Positions 1-8,411 of a DNA stretch of 64,000 bases are shown piece by piece. Where the stretch lies: contig NZ_JACSKZ010000004.1 of NCBI RefSeq assembly GCF_018617875.1, positions 1-64,000 of the forward strand. The letters are read 5' to 3'. The notes beneath the pieces were generated by a model. It had not been told where the DNA came from. It saw nothing but the letters and a program-made list of their open reading frames with translations, and searched no databases. The stretch comes from Exiguobacterium algae. GTDB taxonomy: Bacteria; Bacillota; Bacilli; Exiguobacteriales; Exiguobacteriaceae. Made by a program: the position numbers and the translations under genes. Numbering within the stretch: the first letter of the stretch is position 1; every line of letters starts with the position of its first letter.

Positions 1-74
1 CTTCCTGCGCTCGACTTGCATGTATTAGGCACGCCGCCAGCGTTCGTCCTGAGCCAGGATCAAACTCTCCAAAG
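1..74 (-). rRNA. rrs: 16S ribosomal RNA, 5' end (partial)
   Basis: Read on the minus strand, the first bases hold the universal 16S 5' segment (GGAGAGTTTGATCCTGGCTC followed by the GACGAACGCTGGCGGCG block). Only the first ~75 nt are inside the window; the rest of the rrn operon lies to the left. The segment GAGCGCAGGAAG at the edge matches what I recall of Exiguobacterium 16S. The mature 5' end is estimated from homology, to within a few bases. Confidence 0.96.
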
Positions 75-188
75 AATTTGATATAGCTCGAAATTGACGA
101 AGCTTGCGCTTCATTCAAAAATTGTAAAACTTTTTTTGCCTCATCGTTCAGTTTTCAAAGTTCGTCTGTCGCTCTTGGCGACTTCATT

Positions 189-218
189 AATCTATCACGT
201 TTCGGCTCATCTCGTCAA
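189..218 (-). promoter_or_regulatory. rrn promoter P2 (candidate)
   Basis: A second TTGACG (218-213) is followed after 18 bp by TAGATT (194-189). Tandem P1/P2 promoters are usual for Bacillales rrn operons. The -10 is weaker than that of P1. Confidence 0.5.
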
Positions 219-275
219 CAACTTTTTTCACAAATTGTTTTTCTGAAATAATCTTTTGTCGTGACAACGTTTATA

Positions 276-304
276 ACTATAATCTCTATTTACCACTTCG
301 TCAA
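276..304 (-). promoter_or_regulatory. rrn promoter P1
   Basis: On the minus strand TTGACG (304-299) and TATAGT (281-276) are separated by exactly 17 bp, a near-consensus sigma-A promoter pointing at the 16S gene. Confidence 0.75.
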
Positions 305-329
305 TATAAAAAACGACAAAAATTAAAAA

Positions 330-368
330 AAGATTTACTTTTTATTCACGTAATAAAAAGTAAATCTT
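330..368 (-). terminator. Terminator of the PstS-like gene
   Basis: A perfect 17-bp inverted repeat (330-346 with 352-368, 5-nt loop) is followed on the minus strand by a run of T. It begins 12 nt after the stop codon of the PstS-like gene and insulates the rrn promoters from readthrough. Confidence 0.9.
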
Positions 369-379
369 GATTCCGTATT

Positions 380-1552
380 CTATCGAAGACGAACATATCC
401 CGTCTTTGCCACGAGGGTTTGTCCATCCTCTTCTGTCATCCACTCCAGGAATGTCGCATATTGTTTTGCATTTTCTTCTGTTGTCACCGCATAAAATTCT
501 GAAGACAATGGATAGGACCCGTCTTGGATCGATTCAACAGTGGGTTCAATTCCCTCTATACGAAGTAATTTAATCTTGTGATCGCTTACCATCTCCGTTG
601 CATAGTACCGGAATGAGAACCCGATCGCGTTCTTATGATTTTGATAGGCAGAAGTCTGTTGAATAATCCCACCCATGCCCTCAGGTACATCTTCAACAGG
701 AGCTTCCATTAGTTTTCGTTCTCCCATCATTTTCTGAAGGGCGGTTTGACTTCCACTGTCTTCAGGTCGCTGAAACGCGCGAATCTCTTCCGATTTCCCA
801 CCGACCTCATCCCAGCTGCGAATGTCTCCTGCATAGATCCCTCGAACCTGTTCCATCGTTAACGAATCTATAGGATTATCTTCATGGACAAAAAAGACGA
901 ACGCCTCTCTGCCAATCGGAGTCATATGTAGTGACACTTCTTTTTGCTCAGCCAGCTGTAACTGACGCTTTGAAGGACCCGCGACAAAAATGATGTCCGT
1001 TTGCCCATTTAAAAGCCGGTTGTACGCTTCAGGTGTTGTCGTCGAGACGACAGTACTCGTTTGTACATTATAAGGATTATATTCTACCAAGTCCGGATAC
1101 AGTGCTTCGACGAATGAAGCATATACAGGATAGAGCGCTGTTGCACCATCTAACTTTGGAAACTTTCCTTCGAGCTCAATCGATGTTTCCGAATCAAGTT
1201 TAGCCAGTTCAGGTGAGTTCGTGAACGGTTGATAATCCGTCAACTCCACCCCACGTTCTTCAATTTTCAAATGGTCGAGGTATACATAGTAGCCTTTAAC
1301 AGAGGCAAAGATGACGACCCCCATTAACGCTCCCCAACCGAGTATTCGCCGAACTCTTCCGTTAGAAAGTGATGAAAAATCATAGAGTCCCATGCACACA
1401 ATCAGTAAAGCGCCCATATACCAGATCGTCCAAAGGATTGGGCGACCCATGGATATTGGTTCCATCATGGTAAAAAGAGCGGCAATAAAAGAAAGGACGA
1501 CCGTGACGAAAAGAATGAAGATTGTTCCTATGCTAAATTTCAGTAGTTTCAT
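380..1552 (-). CDS. Membrane-tethered PstS-like substrate-binding protein
   Basis: A 390-residue protein. Three hydrophobic segments (about residues 5-29, 39-58 and 70-92) precede a periplasmic-binding-protein fold of the PstS type from about residue 130, with the DGATAL motif at 135-140 in the place of the family DGSTAL and a weakly conserved SGSQTAL segment that resembles the phosphate-contacting loop. Ordinary PstS proteins have a lipoprotein signal peptide and no membrane domain. No pstC, pstA, pstB or phoU lies nearby, so transport by this protein alone is unlikely. It may sense or buffer an anion such as phosphate; that is inference. It sits between ygxA and the rRNA operon, in the same direction. 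Confidence 0.75.
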   Translation of the reverse strand: MKLLKFSIGTIFILFVTVVLSFIAALFTMMEPISMGRPILWTIWYMGALLIVCMGLYDFSSLSNGRVRRILGWGALMGVVIFASVKGYYVYLDHLKIEERGVELTDYQPFTNSPELAKLDSETSIELEGKFPKLDGATALYPVYASFVEALYPDLVEYNPYNVQTSTVVSTTTPEAYNRLLNGQTDIIFVAGPSKRQLQLAEQKEVSLHMTPIGREAFVFFVHEDNPIDSLTMEQVRGIYAGDIRSWDEVGGKSEEIRAFQRPEDSGSQTALQKMMGERKLMEAPVEDVPEGMGGIIQQTSAYQNHKNAIGFSFRYYATEMVSDHKIKLLRIEGIEPTVESIQDGSYPLSSEFYAVTTEENAKQYATFLEWMTEEDGQTLVAKTGYVRLR

Positions 1553-1590
1553 TTCGAACGTTTCCCTCTCACGAATGACTTCAATTACAC

Positions 1591-2463
1591 TTAGGTAATT
1601 TCGTATAAAACCGCCTCAACCCCAACGCCTTTTGTCGGACGTGTGACTGAACGGATATATCCTTTCTTGACTAAAAAACCGATGATACTGCCCAGATCGA
1701 CTCTTAACTCTTGTAAATTAGGATGCTCCATGAGTTCCGGGAATCCCCAAGGTTCATCTTTTTCTTGCATTGTCTGAAGCAGCAGTAGCGTACCCGGCAA
1801 GACTTTGGATTGGATTAAATGCTCCATCCCGATGACGACAAGATGAATTCTTTGTTCCAACGATTCATGTCCGCCAACCAATTCTTCATGAAGTTTATAA
1901 ATCTCTAAATCGATGGCACGTACTTGTTCCCACAGGACAATTTCCGGGTGAATCCCCGCCTCTAAAATCGAGAGCCTCGCTAAATGTGTGAGAGCATGGT
2001 GAATTTGCGTGAAGGCATCTTGAAACTCTCCTTGCAAAAATAGACTGCGTCCATCTTCGAAACGTCTCAATAATTTCGCGAACGAGAGCGACAGCTGAAG
2101 GCGCTGTTCACGATTGGACAAATTACGATTCCGTTGGCGTAGTTCCAAGATATATTCGTTTCGTTCAAATAGAACAATCCCATCTTCAAGCCAATGAATC
2201 GCGCGTCTGTTCTCATTCAACACAATCCACCGATCCATCATTGAATCACTCACGACATGTAGGACAATCTTTTCTTTACCTACTTGATAATGTTTAACCG
2301 TCCAAAATGGATCTTCTTTTGCTTCAATGACGATCAGCAATCGATCCGATTGATCTGTCAGTGGATCACGTGGACGTTTTTTCTTCACTTCAATGATTCC
2401 AAGGGTTGATTTTAGTGCAGCATATTCTGAATAAATTGTTCGAGTCGCATATTCCATCGTCAT
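1591..2463 (-). CDS. ygxA: YgxA-like nucleotidyltransferase-like protein
   Basis: A 290-residue soluble protein of the YgxA family, annotated in Bacillus as nucleotidyltransferase-like, biochemical role unknown. I assign it from sequence character and from gene order: in B. subtilis ygxA lies between ygzB and an rrn operon, exactly as here. The C-terminal third (about residues 200-290) looks like a winged helix (LGSIIGFLVKKGYIRS). The start is an ATG preceded by AAGAAGGGG at 5-nt spacing; an ATG two codons later is also possible. It is transcribed away from ygzB and toward the PstS-like gene, 38 nt downstream, so the two may be cotranscribed. Confidence 0.75.
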   Translation of the reverse strand: MTMEYATRTIYSEYAALKSTLGIIEVKKKRPRDPLTDQSDRLLIVIEAKEDPFWTVKHYQVGKEKIVLHVVSDSMMDRWIVLNENRRAIHWLEDGIVLFERNEYILELRQRNRNLSNREQRLQLSLSFAKLLRRFEDGRSLFLQGEFQDAFTQIHHALTHLARLSILEAGIHPEIVLWEQVRAIDLEIYKLHEELVGGHESLEQRIHLVVIGMEHLIQSKVLPGTLLLLQTMQEKDEPWGFPELMEHPNLQELRVDLGSIIGFLVKKGYIRSVTRPTKGVGVEAVLYEIT

Positions 2464-2616
2464 GAGGACCCCTTCTTTCTAAATCGTAAAACCTACAAAA
2501 TCTGTGTACAAAAAAGATTCGCTTTCTTTTTTACAATCTCCTGCCCCAAAAGCATAGTAACTTCTCAGGCATCACGAGATGAGCTATAGTAGAGGCAGAC
2601 ATGGAGGGATTCATAA

Positions 2617-2976
2617 ATGAAAAAACGGGGGAATAAAATCAACCGCGCTCGAAATATTGCATTACTTCTGATTTTTGGCGGCATCGGAGTCATGTACCTT
2701 GGACTTCTCGCTAAAACCATCACTTGGCTCATGATCACATTCATGCTCCTCGGCTTCGTCATGGTGCTCGCAAGCTCTGCCCTTTACTTCATCATCGGGA
2801 TGGCTTCTACAAAAGCGATTGTCGTTACGTGTCCGAACTGTGAGAAAGAAACGAAAATGCTCGGTCGTGTCGACCTATGTATGCACTGCGACGAACCACT
2901 TACCATCGATCAATCACTCGAGGGAAAAGAATTCGATGAGAAGTATAATAAACGACAATCCCATCAACAAGACTAA
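2617..2976 (+). CDS. ygzB: YgzB family membrane/zinc-ribbon protein (DUF2614)
   Basis: A 119-residue protein with two membrane segments (about residues 12-32 and 37-60) and a C-terminal zinc ribbon of two CxxC-type knuckles (TCPNCEKE and LCMHCDEP, about residues 69-92). This is the layout of the UPF0295/DUF2614 family, function unknown. Position next to perR is conserved with B. subtilis. GGAGGG stands 8 nt before the ATG. Confidence 0.85.
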   Translation: MKKRGNKINRARNIALLLIFGGIGVMYLGLLAKTITWLMITFMLLGFVMVLASSALYFIIGMASTKAIVVTCPNCEKETKMLGRVDLCMHCDEPLTIDQSLEGKEFDEKYNKRQSHQQD

Positions 2977-3008
2977 AAAGACACATCCGCACGACGGATG
3001 TGTCTTTT
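2976..3008. terminator. Bidirectional terminator ygzB/perR
   Basis: A 14-bp perfect stem (2976-2989 with 2995-3008) with A and T runs on both flanks sits between the convergent ygzB and perR genes and can serve both. Confidence 0.9.
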
Positions 3009-3450
3009 AATGTGTATGCGATTGATCAGCCTGACATGTCGGGCATGTCCCGTACACCTCGAGACGGTGACGGTCCACTTTAAAACCAGTCAACTGCGCC
3101 GCGACGGCTTCAATCTCGTCCAACACCGGATAATTGAAATCCACGACTTTCCCACATGTATCACAAATGATGTGGTAGTGCTTGGATGTCACAAAATCAA
3201 AACGGCTGGATGCATCCCCGTAGTTCATCTCCTGAACGAGGCCAACGTCTTTGAATACGCGCAAATTGTTATAAACAGTCGCCACACTCATATTTGGGAA
3301 CCTTGCAGCAAGTGCCTTGTAAATGTCATCCGCTGTCGGATGGCTATGCTCCGTGACGAGGTACTCCAAAATGGCCTGGCGCTGAGGCGTCATTCTGACT
3401 CCATGTTCTCGGAGCGACTGAACAGCATGGTCAAGCATTTCGCTTCCCAC
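3007..3450 (-). CDS. perR: Peroxide stress regulator PerR (Fur family)
   Basis: A 147-residue Fur-family repressor that senses H2O2 by metal-catalysed oxidation of His ligands. With the GTG start used here the metal ligands fall at His37, Asp85, His91, His93 and Asp104, and the structural zinc cysteines at Cys96, Cys99, Cys136 and Cys139: the same numbering as B. subtilis PerR, which supports the start. GAGGG stands 6 nt before the GTG. The helix-turn-helix spans about residues 20-75 ([17 protein letters not shown]). It is divergent from gsaB, and a degenerate PerR-box-like palindrome lies between them, consistent with autoregulation. Fur or Zur is unlikely given the His37/Asp85 site and the gene order. 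Confidence 0.95.
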   Translation of the reverse strand: MGSEMLDHAVQSLREHGVRMTPQRQAILEYLVTEHSHPTADDIYKALAARFPNMSVATVYNNLRVFKDVGLVQEMNYGDASSRFDFVTSKHYHIICDTCGKVVDFNYPVLDEIEAVAAQLTGFKVDRHRLEVYGTCPTCQADQSHTH

Positions 3451-3516
3451 GTCAATCCCTCATTTCTTCTATAAAATTCATGTGAAGTGTCAGTTAAAAT
3501 TAACTTATTTCTTACA

Positions 3517-3531
3517 TAGTAATCTTTATAA
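3517..3531. promoter_or_regulatory. Candidate PerR box between perR and gsaB
   Basis: TAGTAATCTTTATAA matches the PerR consensus TTATAATNATTATAA at 11 of 14 informative positions. It lies 67-81 nt upstream of the perR start, in the perR/gsaB intergenic region. PerR autoregulation is established in B. subtilis; use of this site is inferred. Confidence 0.4.
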
Positions 3532-3629
3532 ATAGTGTACTGATTTCTCAACTACTCGTCAAACGTTGAGCTTATGCGGTTGACGGCTATGTTACAATAA
3601 ATGCGAATTTGGATAAGGAGGCAATACAT

Positions 3630-4928
3630 ATGACTACTTCATCAAATCGAGAGTCATCTCATGAACTATATCAAGACGCACTCACACACATCGTCGGGGG
3701 TGTAAACAGTCCATCCCGCTCTTTCAAAGCTGTCGGCGGTGGGGCGCCTGTTTATATGGAACGCGGTGAAGGGGCTTATTTCTATGATGTTGACGGAAAT
3801 CGTTACATCGATTACTTGGCAGCGTACGGTCCAATCATCACCGGGCATGCTCACCCACACATCCATGAGGCTCTAGTGAATGCCTCGCTAAAAGGTTTAC
3901 TTTACGGAACACCTCATAAACTTGAGGTCGAATTTGCCAAGAAGTTGAAACAGGCGATCCCTTCAATGGATAAGGTTCGTTTTACAAACTCAGGTACTGA
4001 AGCTGTGATGACAACAGTCCGTGTCGCACGTGCTTATACGGGTCGTGAACTTGTCGTCAAATTCAGCGGCTGCTACCACGGACACTCTGACCTCATGTTA
4101 ATCGCTGCCGGAAGCGGTCCCGCTACGCTCGGATCACCTGACTCAGCCGGCGTGACCAAAGCGACCGCCAAAGAAGTCATCACCGTCCCGTTCAATGACG
4201 TGGAAGCTTACCGTAAGATGATGAAAGAATGGGGAGACCAGGTAGCTTGTGTACTTGTCGAGCCGATCGTCGGGAACTTTGGAATCGTCGAACCAAAACC
4301 AGGATTCCTCGAAGCGGTCAATGAAATCACACACGAGCATGGCGCACTCGTCATTTATGATGAGGTCATCACAGCGTTCCGCTTCACATATGGTAGTGCC
4401 CAACAAGTGTACGGAATCGAACCGGACATGACCGCGCTCGGAAAAATCATCGGGGGCGGACTCCCAATCGGCGCGTATGGTGGAAAGGCAGAAATCATGG
4501 AGACGGTCGCTCCGCTCGGACCAGCCTACCAGGCAGGAACGATGGCCGGAAACCCAGCCTCCATGGCGACCGGGATTGCTTGCTTAGAAGTGCTAGAACA
4601 ACCCGGTGTTTATGAAAAGCTAGATGCTCTTGGGGCACGACTTGAAGCCGGTATTCGCGAAGCTGCTCAAACACACGGTGTCACAATCACCATCAACCGA
4701 TTGAAAGGCGCCCTCACCGTCTACTTCACAGACGAAGTCGTTACCGATTACGAAGGAGCAGAAAAATCGGACGGGGAACTGTTCGGACGCTTTTTCAAGC
4801 TCATGCTCGAGAACGGTGTCAACCTGGCTCCTTCTAAATATGAAGCCTGGTTCTTGACGACAGAACATACAGAACAAGATATCGATGAAACGATTGAAGC
4901 CGTGAACCGTGCTTTCGCTCAACTCTAA
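3630..4928 (+). CDS. gsaB: Glutamate-1-semialdehyde 2,1-aminomutase
   Basis: A 432-residue class-III PLP aminotransferase that converts glutamate-1-semialdehyde to 5-aminolevulinate, the C5 route into haem. It has the family landmarks: substrate-binding VGGVNSPSR near the N-terminus, [18 protein letters not shown], and the PLP lysine in [16 protein letters not shown]. The ATG at 3630 has AAGGAGG at good spacing; an in-frame TTG 21 nt upstream overlaps that site and is rejected. Adjacency to perR copies B. subtilis, where the second aminomutase copy is gsaB (hemL2); a hemL in a hemAXCDBL operon is expected elsewhere in the genome. Confidence 0.93.
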   Translation: MTTSSNRESSHELYQDALTHIVGGVNSPSRSFKAVGGGAPVYMERGEGAYFYDVDGNRYIDYLAAYGPIITGHAHPHIHEALVNASLKGLLYGTPHKLEVEFAKKLKQAIPSMDKVRFTNSGTEAVMTTVRVARAYTGRELVVKFSGCYHGHSDLMLIAAGSGPATLGSPDSAGVTKATAKEVITVPFNDVEAYRKMMKEWGDQVACVLVEPIVGNFGIVEPKPGFLEAVNEITHEHGALVIYDEVITAFRFTYGSAQQVYGIEPDMTALGKIIGGGLPIGAYGGKAEIMETVAPLGPAYQAGTMAGNPASMATGIACLEVLEQPGVYEKLDALGARLEAGIREAAQTHGVTITINRLKGALTVYFTDEVVTDYEGAEKSDGELFGRFFKLMLENGVNLAPSKYEAWFLTTEHTEQDIDETIEAVNRAFAQL

Positions 4929-4933
4929 CAATC

Positions 4934-4959
4934 AAAAGGGATGCCGCGGCATCCCTTTT
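4934..4959. terminator. Bidirectional terminator gsaB/sgrR-like
   Basis: AAAAGGGATGCCG is followed immediately by its reverse complement. It is a perfect palindrome between convergent genes, with A and T runs at the ends. Confidence 0.85.
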
Positions 4960-4960
4960 C

Positions 4961-6622
4961 TTATACGCTCGGACGAATCCAAAGTTGGTCATATCGCGGA
5001 TGTCCAAAGACATCTACCGGCACATTCCCTAAATAACTTGGAAAACGGCGTTCACGCGCCACGTGATATAGCGGAATCACAAGCGCTTCCTCAACGAGGT
5101 ATTGTTCAACCTCCCGGTGAAGTCTTATCCACTCTTTCCTATCCGTCTGTTGATATTTTTCCATCATCGTTCTCAATTCAAAGTCCCTATCTAACAACTT
5201 TCCGACGAGCGATAGTTCACTCGTCAAAAAAGACAGAAACGCTAAATCAACATCTTCACTCATCATTTCGCCACATAAAATAAGATCCGCCCGTTTTAAC
5301 GTCTCTTCCCACAGGAGTGATTCAAGCGAATAGACATCGACTTCTACACAGAAACTGGCCGCCCGAAGTTGCGTCGCAAGCAAGTGCGCATCTTCCCGAG
5401 CTGTCTCAAACGGAAGATGTAAAAGTTTCAGCGGACGATTCGAATGTGCTTTTCCTGGAGTCAGCTCGATCGATTTGCTTGAGTCCGGAAAGAATCCGTG
5501 TGCCACTTGATGCCGCTCTCCTTCTAACGCGATAAAATCCTCTTTCGTGATCGCCTGTTGAATGGCATTCCGCACTGCTTTTTCATGTTTCAACCAGGAA
5601 TGCTTCATATTGAACACCACATATCGCGCTCCCGCTTCTGCTACCCACTGCTTGATACGATGATCATCACATGTGCTCCACTTGACGTAATCCTGTTCGG
5701 AAAAAGTGACAAACTCGATGACATCGATAGAAGGGCGTGGTCTCAGTCCACGATCGAACGCCCGGAGCCGGAACAACTCTTTCGAAACAAGCTCCAGTTT
5801 AAACGGTCCCGTCCCAATCGTCCCCTCCGCCCCTTCATATGTAATCGAAGTCGGAGTCTGCGCAAGCAGGCGCTGTATGTAAGCCCGGTGTGATTTCGTA
5901 TAAATGTCGACGACAAAGGGTGCCGGTGTCTCAACTTGCTCGATCGGTCCGAACAACCACGGCTGTTTCCCCCTCTTCAACAATCGATTCAACGAATAGA
6001 CGACGTCTTTTGCCGTCAACGGCATCCCATTGTGAAAATACACCCCTTTTCGAATGTAACAACGCATACCAAACGATGTTTCTTCTATATGATGGGCGAG
6101 GGAGGGCTGTACCTTTGTACCATCCCACTCGAACAGTCGATCGAATACGTTCCGGGATAAAGAAGCCTCCATCGCGATATGAATATCGAGCGGGTCAAGC
6201 GACCCAAGTTGCCTCGTGCGCGGGAAGATAAACCGGTCTTCCCCGGTTTGGTCAAATCCGAATCTCCCCCACACCTGGAGTTGAATCATCTCTCGAAGAT
6301 CTTGCGGCCAGTCCCATTCGAGCCACTTCGTCACCTGAACCATCGATGCTTCCGAAAATGAATCTACGCTCCACTCTGTCAGCTCCTGTTGAAATTGCGG
6401 ATTGAATTCGATGATGGATTCATTCCCCCGGCCTTTTCCCGCCCGGTAAGTGACCCATCCCTTCTCTTCCCATGTTTTTACGTCCCGCTTTATTTGTTTC
6501 TCACTATACCCCGTTACTCCGACCGCCTCTTTTAATGAAAGAGAGTTACGCCCCTCTTTCCTACTCAAATGGAATAACGATACGATTTTCGCGTTCATCC
6601 AACTCCCCCTAAAAGTGGACAC
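4961..6622 (-). CDS. SgrR-type transcriptional regulator with solute-binding domain
   Basis: A 553-residue cytoplasmic protein with no signal peptide. An N-terminal winged helix (about residues 12-60, SLKEAVGVTGYSEKQIKRDV) is fused to an SBP_bac_5 peptide/oligosaccharide-binding domain (about 160-545, with GTGPFKL and the RGLRPRP segment). This is the architecture of E. coli SgrR, which senses sugar-phosphate stress and acts on a sugar efflux MFS gene. Here the divergent neighbour is also an MFS permease, and an inverted repeat lies between them, so local control of that permease is likely. The ligand is unknown. Confidence 0.85.
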   Translation of the reverse strand: MSTFRGSWMNAKIVSLFHLSRKEGRNSLSLKEAVGVTGYSEKQIKRDVKTWEEKGWVTYRAGKGRGNESIIEFNPQFQQELTEWSVDSFSEASMVQVTKWLEWDWPQDLREMIQLQVWGRFGFDQTGEDRFIFPRTRQLGSLDPLDIHIAMEASLSRNVFDRLFEWDGTKVQPSLAHHIEETSFGMRCYIRKGVYFHNGMPLTAKDVVYSLNRLLKRGKQPWLFGPIEQVETPAPFVVDIYTKSHRAYIQRLLAQTPTSITYEGAEGTIGTGPFKLELVSKELFRLRAFDRGLRPRPSIDVIEFVTFSEQDYVKWSTCDDHRIKQWVAEAGARYVVFNMKHSWLKHEKAVRNAIQQAITKEDFIALEGERHQVAHGFFPDSSKSIELTPGKAHSNRPLKLLHLPFETAREDAHLLATQLRAASFCVEVDVYSLESLLWEETLKRADLILCGEMMSEDVDLAFLSFLTSELSLVGKLLDRDFELRTMMEKYQQTDRKEWIRLHREVEQYLVEEALVIPLYHVARERRFPSYLGNVPVDVFGHPRYDQLWIRPSV

Positions 6623-6664
6623 ATCCTAATGAATTGTCTCTTTTTACAAGTGTAGTCCACGTTT
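6611..6664. promoter_or_regulatory. Inverted repeat in the regulator/MFS divergent region
   Basis: AAAAGTGGAC (6611-6620) and GTCCACGTTT (6655-6664) are reverse complements at 9 of 10 positions, separated by 34 nt, and nearly fill the 67-bp gap between the two divergent genes. It is a candidate operator for the SgrR-like regulator. Confidence 0.4.
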
Positions 6665-6689
6665 AAAGTAGTGACAAGGAGGTGCTCAC

Positions 6690-7922
6690 ATGAAATTCAA
6701 AGATTTCCCATTAAATGTTCGTTTACGACTTCTTTGTGGATTCTTCATCCGCATCGTCGGATCTGCCATTTTTCCATTTATGGCACTTTATTTCTCAGAA
6801 GAACTCGGCAAAATCGCCGCAGGAATCATCATGACTTCATTCGTCATCGTCGGTTACCTAACCGGACTGTTTGGTGGGTACTTCTCAGACCGCTTCAATC
6901 GAAAGCTTATTTTACAGATTGGACAACTGATTCAAATTCTTTGTTTCATCGGGATGACGATTGCCATCCACCCATCGAATAACTGGGCACTTGTTGTGGC
7001 CATTCTCTACTTCGGTCATGCCATATCAAACGGATTGAATTATCCGGCTCTCGAAGCCATCGTCATCGATTCAATGGAAGAGTCGAATCGAAAAGCGATT
7101 TATGTGTACGATTACTGGCTCGTCAACTTAGCGATTGCTGGAGGCGTCATGCTTGGAGGAGCCTTCTATCGCGATCACCGCTTCGGATTGTTCGTCGGGA
7201 TGACATTCGTCCTGATTGTCACAACAATCGTCCTACAAAAATATTTGATTGATCAGTATAAAGGCAACCGGACGACCCCTTCCAACCCGATTCGTGGAGT
7301 GATTGAAAACTATGGGATTGCATTACGCGACCGCCGCTGGATCACGTTCGTCTTCGGAGGGATGCTCGTCTTTTCTACTGAATTCCACATGGCAAACTAT
7401 ATTGGTGTCCATTTAGCAGAATCTTTCCACACCCAGAAGATTTTCAGTATTCCCTTTGATGGTGTGCGCATGATGGCATTTATGCAACTCGAAAACACGT
7501 TACTTGTCGTCGCCATCACGTTCGCCGTCACGGCATTTGTGAAGCAGTTTAAAGAAAAGAATGTCTTCTTCATCGGCCTCGCGCTCTATATCACGGCCTA
7601 TGCCGCCATCACTTCGATGAATTCGTTCTTCATCCTGGCGGTACTCGCTGTGGTCTTCACAATCGGTGAGCTGCTCTACTCCCCGATCCGCCAAGTCAAA
7701 CAAGTTGATTTACTCGACCCGGAGCGTCGCGCCTCTTATCTCGCCTTCGGTGGATTAACTTGGCACGGGGCAAAACTTGTAGCAGCTGCAGGGATCGTTG
7801 TTGGTGCCTTCATCGGACCGATTTTCATGAGCGGATACATCTTCTTCTTCGGGGCGCTAGGGACCTACTTCTATTATGTATCGCTTTATAAAATGCAGGA
7901 TGTGCGCCAACTTGCCGCTTGA
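6690..7922 (+). CDS. MFS permease
   Basis: A 410-residue major facilitator superfamily transporter with about 12 hydrophobic segments and the MFS loop 2-3 signature (GGYFSDRFNRKLIL, about residues 67-80). AAGGAGGTG stands at good spacing before the ATG. It is divergent from an SgrR-type regulator, an arrangement that suggests an efflux pump for the compound sensed by that regulator. The substrate cannot be read from sequence. An 8-bp hairpin without a T run (7918-7940) follows it, so the DCC gene 53 nt downstream may be cotranscribed. Confidence 0.85.
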   Translation: MKFKDFPLNVRLRLLCGFFIRIVGSAIFPFMALYFSEELGKIAAGIIMTSFVIVGYLTGLFGGYFSDRFNRKLILQIGQLIQILCFIGMTIAIHPSNNWALVVAILYFGHAISNGLNYPALEAIVIDSMEESNRKAIYVYDYWLVNLAIAGGVMLGGAFYRDHRFGLFVGMTFVLIVTTIVLQKYLIDQYKGNRTTPSNPIRGVIENYGIALRDRRWITFVFGGMLVFSTEFHMANYIGVHLAESFHTQKIFSIPFDGVRMMAFMQLENTLLVVAITFAVTAFVKQFKEKNVFFIGLALYITAYAAITSMNSFFILAVLAVVFTIGELLYSPIRQVKQVDLLDPERRASYLAFGGLTWHGAKLVAAAGIVVGAFIGPIFMSGYIFFFGALGTYFYYVSLYKMQDVRQLAA

Positions 7923-7975
7923 GGTTTAAAAGACCTCAAGAAAGGTAAAACAGTACGATGAAGGAGGCGGATGTC

Positions 7976-8371
7976 TTGCCTGCGATTGTTTTATTTGATG
8001 GGGATTGTCTGTTTTGTGATGCGAGTGTGCGCTTCATCATTCGCCATGACACGAGTGCCAAACTTCATTTTGCGTCTTTACAAAGTGAGATTGGACAGTC
8101 GTTACGTCGACGTCATCGTATCCCGACGTCGATCGACACCATCCTTTTCATTCAAGACGGCGTTCCTTATATGAAATCAGACGCGGCAGTTCGGATTGCG
8201 GAACATTTTGACGGCCGTTGGCGCCTGCTACGCTTTTTCCGATATGTGCCGAAACGATTTCGAGATGTAGGATATGACATCATCGCCAAACACCGTACCC
8301 GTTTATTTGGAAAGAAGGTAGTGTGCACGCTCCCTTCCCCAGATGAACGTAGACGATTTTTAGATCGATAA
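7976..8371 (+). CDS. DCC-family thiol-disulfide oxidoreductase-like protein (DUF393)
   Basis: A 131-residue protein with the family-defining DGDCLFCD motif right at the N-terminus (about residues 7-14), giving a CxxC-like redox centre. The family is called thiol-disulfide oxidoreductase DCC; its substrate is unknown. I choose the TTG at 7976 because AAGGAGG (7961-7967) stands 8 nt before it; the in-frame ATG at 7958 precedes that site and has no ribosome-binding site of its own. Confidence 0.8.
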   Translation: MPAIVLFDGDCLFCDASVRFIIRHDTSAKLHFASLQSEIGQSLRRRHRIPTSIDTILFIQDGVPYMKSDAAVRIAEHFDGRWRLLRFFRYVPKRFRDVGYDIIAKHRTRLFGKKVVCTLPSPDERRRFLDR

Positions 8372-8410
8372 AAAAGCCAGTCCGGTTCAGATTGAACCGG
8401 ACTGGCTTTT
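8372..8410. terminator. Bidirectional terminator
   Basis: An 18-bp perfect stem (8372-8389 with 8393-8410) with a 3-nt loop separates the convergent DCC and ABC transporter genes. Confidence 0.93.
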
Positions 8411-8411
8411 G

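Larger units (their letters stand above)
75..379 (-). other. rRNA leader and promoter region, no gene
   Basis: This ~300 bp stretch contains no gene. It holds two tandem promoters for the rRNA operon, the untranslated rrn leader (with the CTTTGAAAACTGAAC segment common in Bacillales rrn leaders) and, at its far end, the terminator of the PstS-like gene. It is AT-rich, as is usual upstream of rRNA genes. Confidence 0.7.

Noticed and set aside
7918-7940. 8-bp hairpin CTTGAGGT/ACCTCAAG after the MFS gene
   Set aside because: It is not followed by a T run, so it is not listed as an intrinsic terminator; it may only stabilise the mRNA end.
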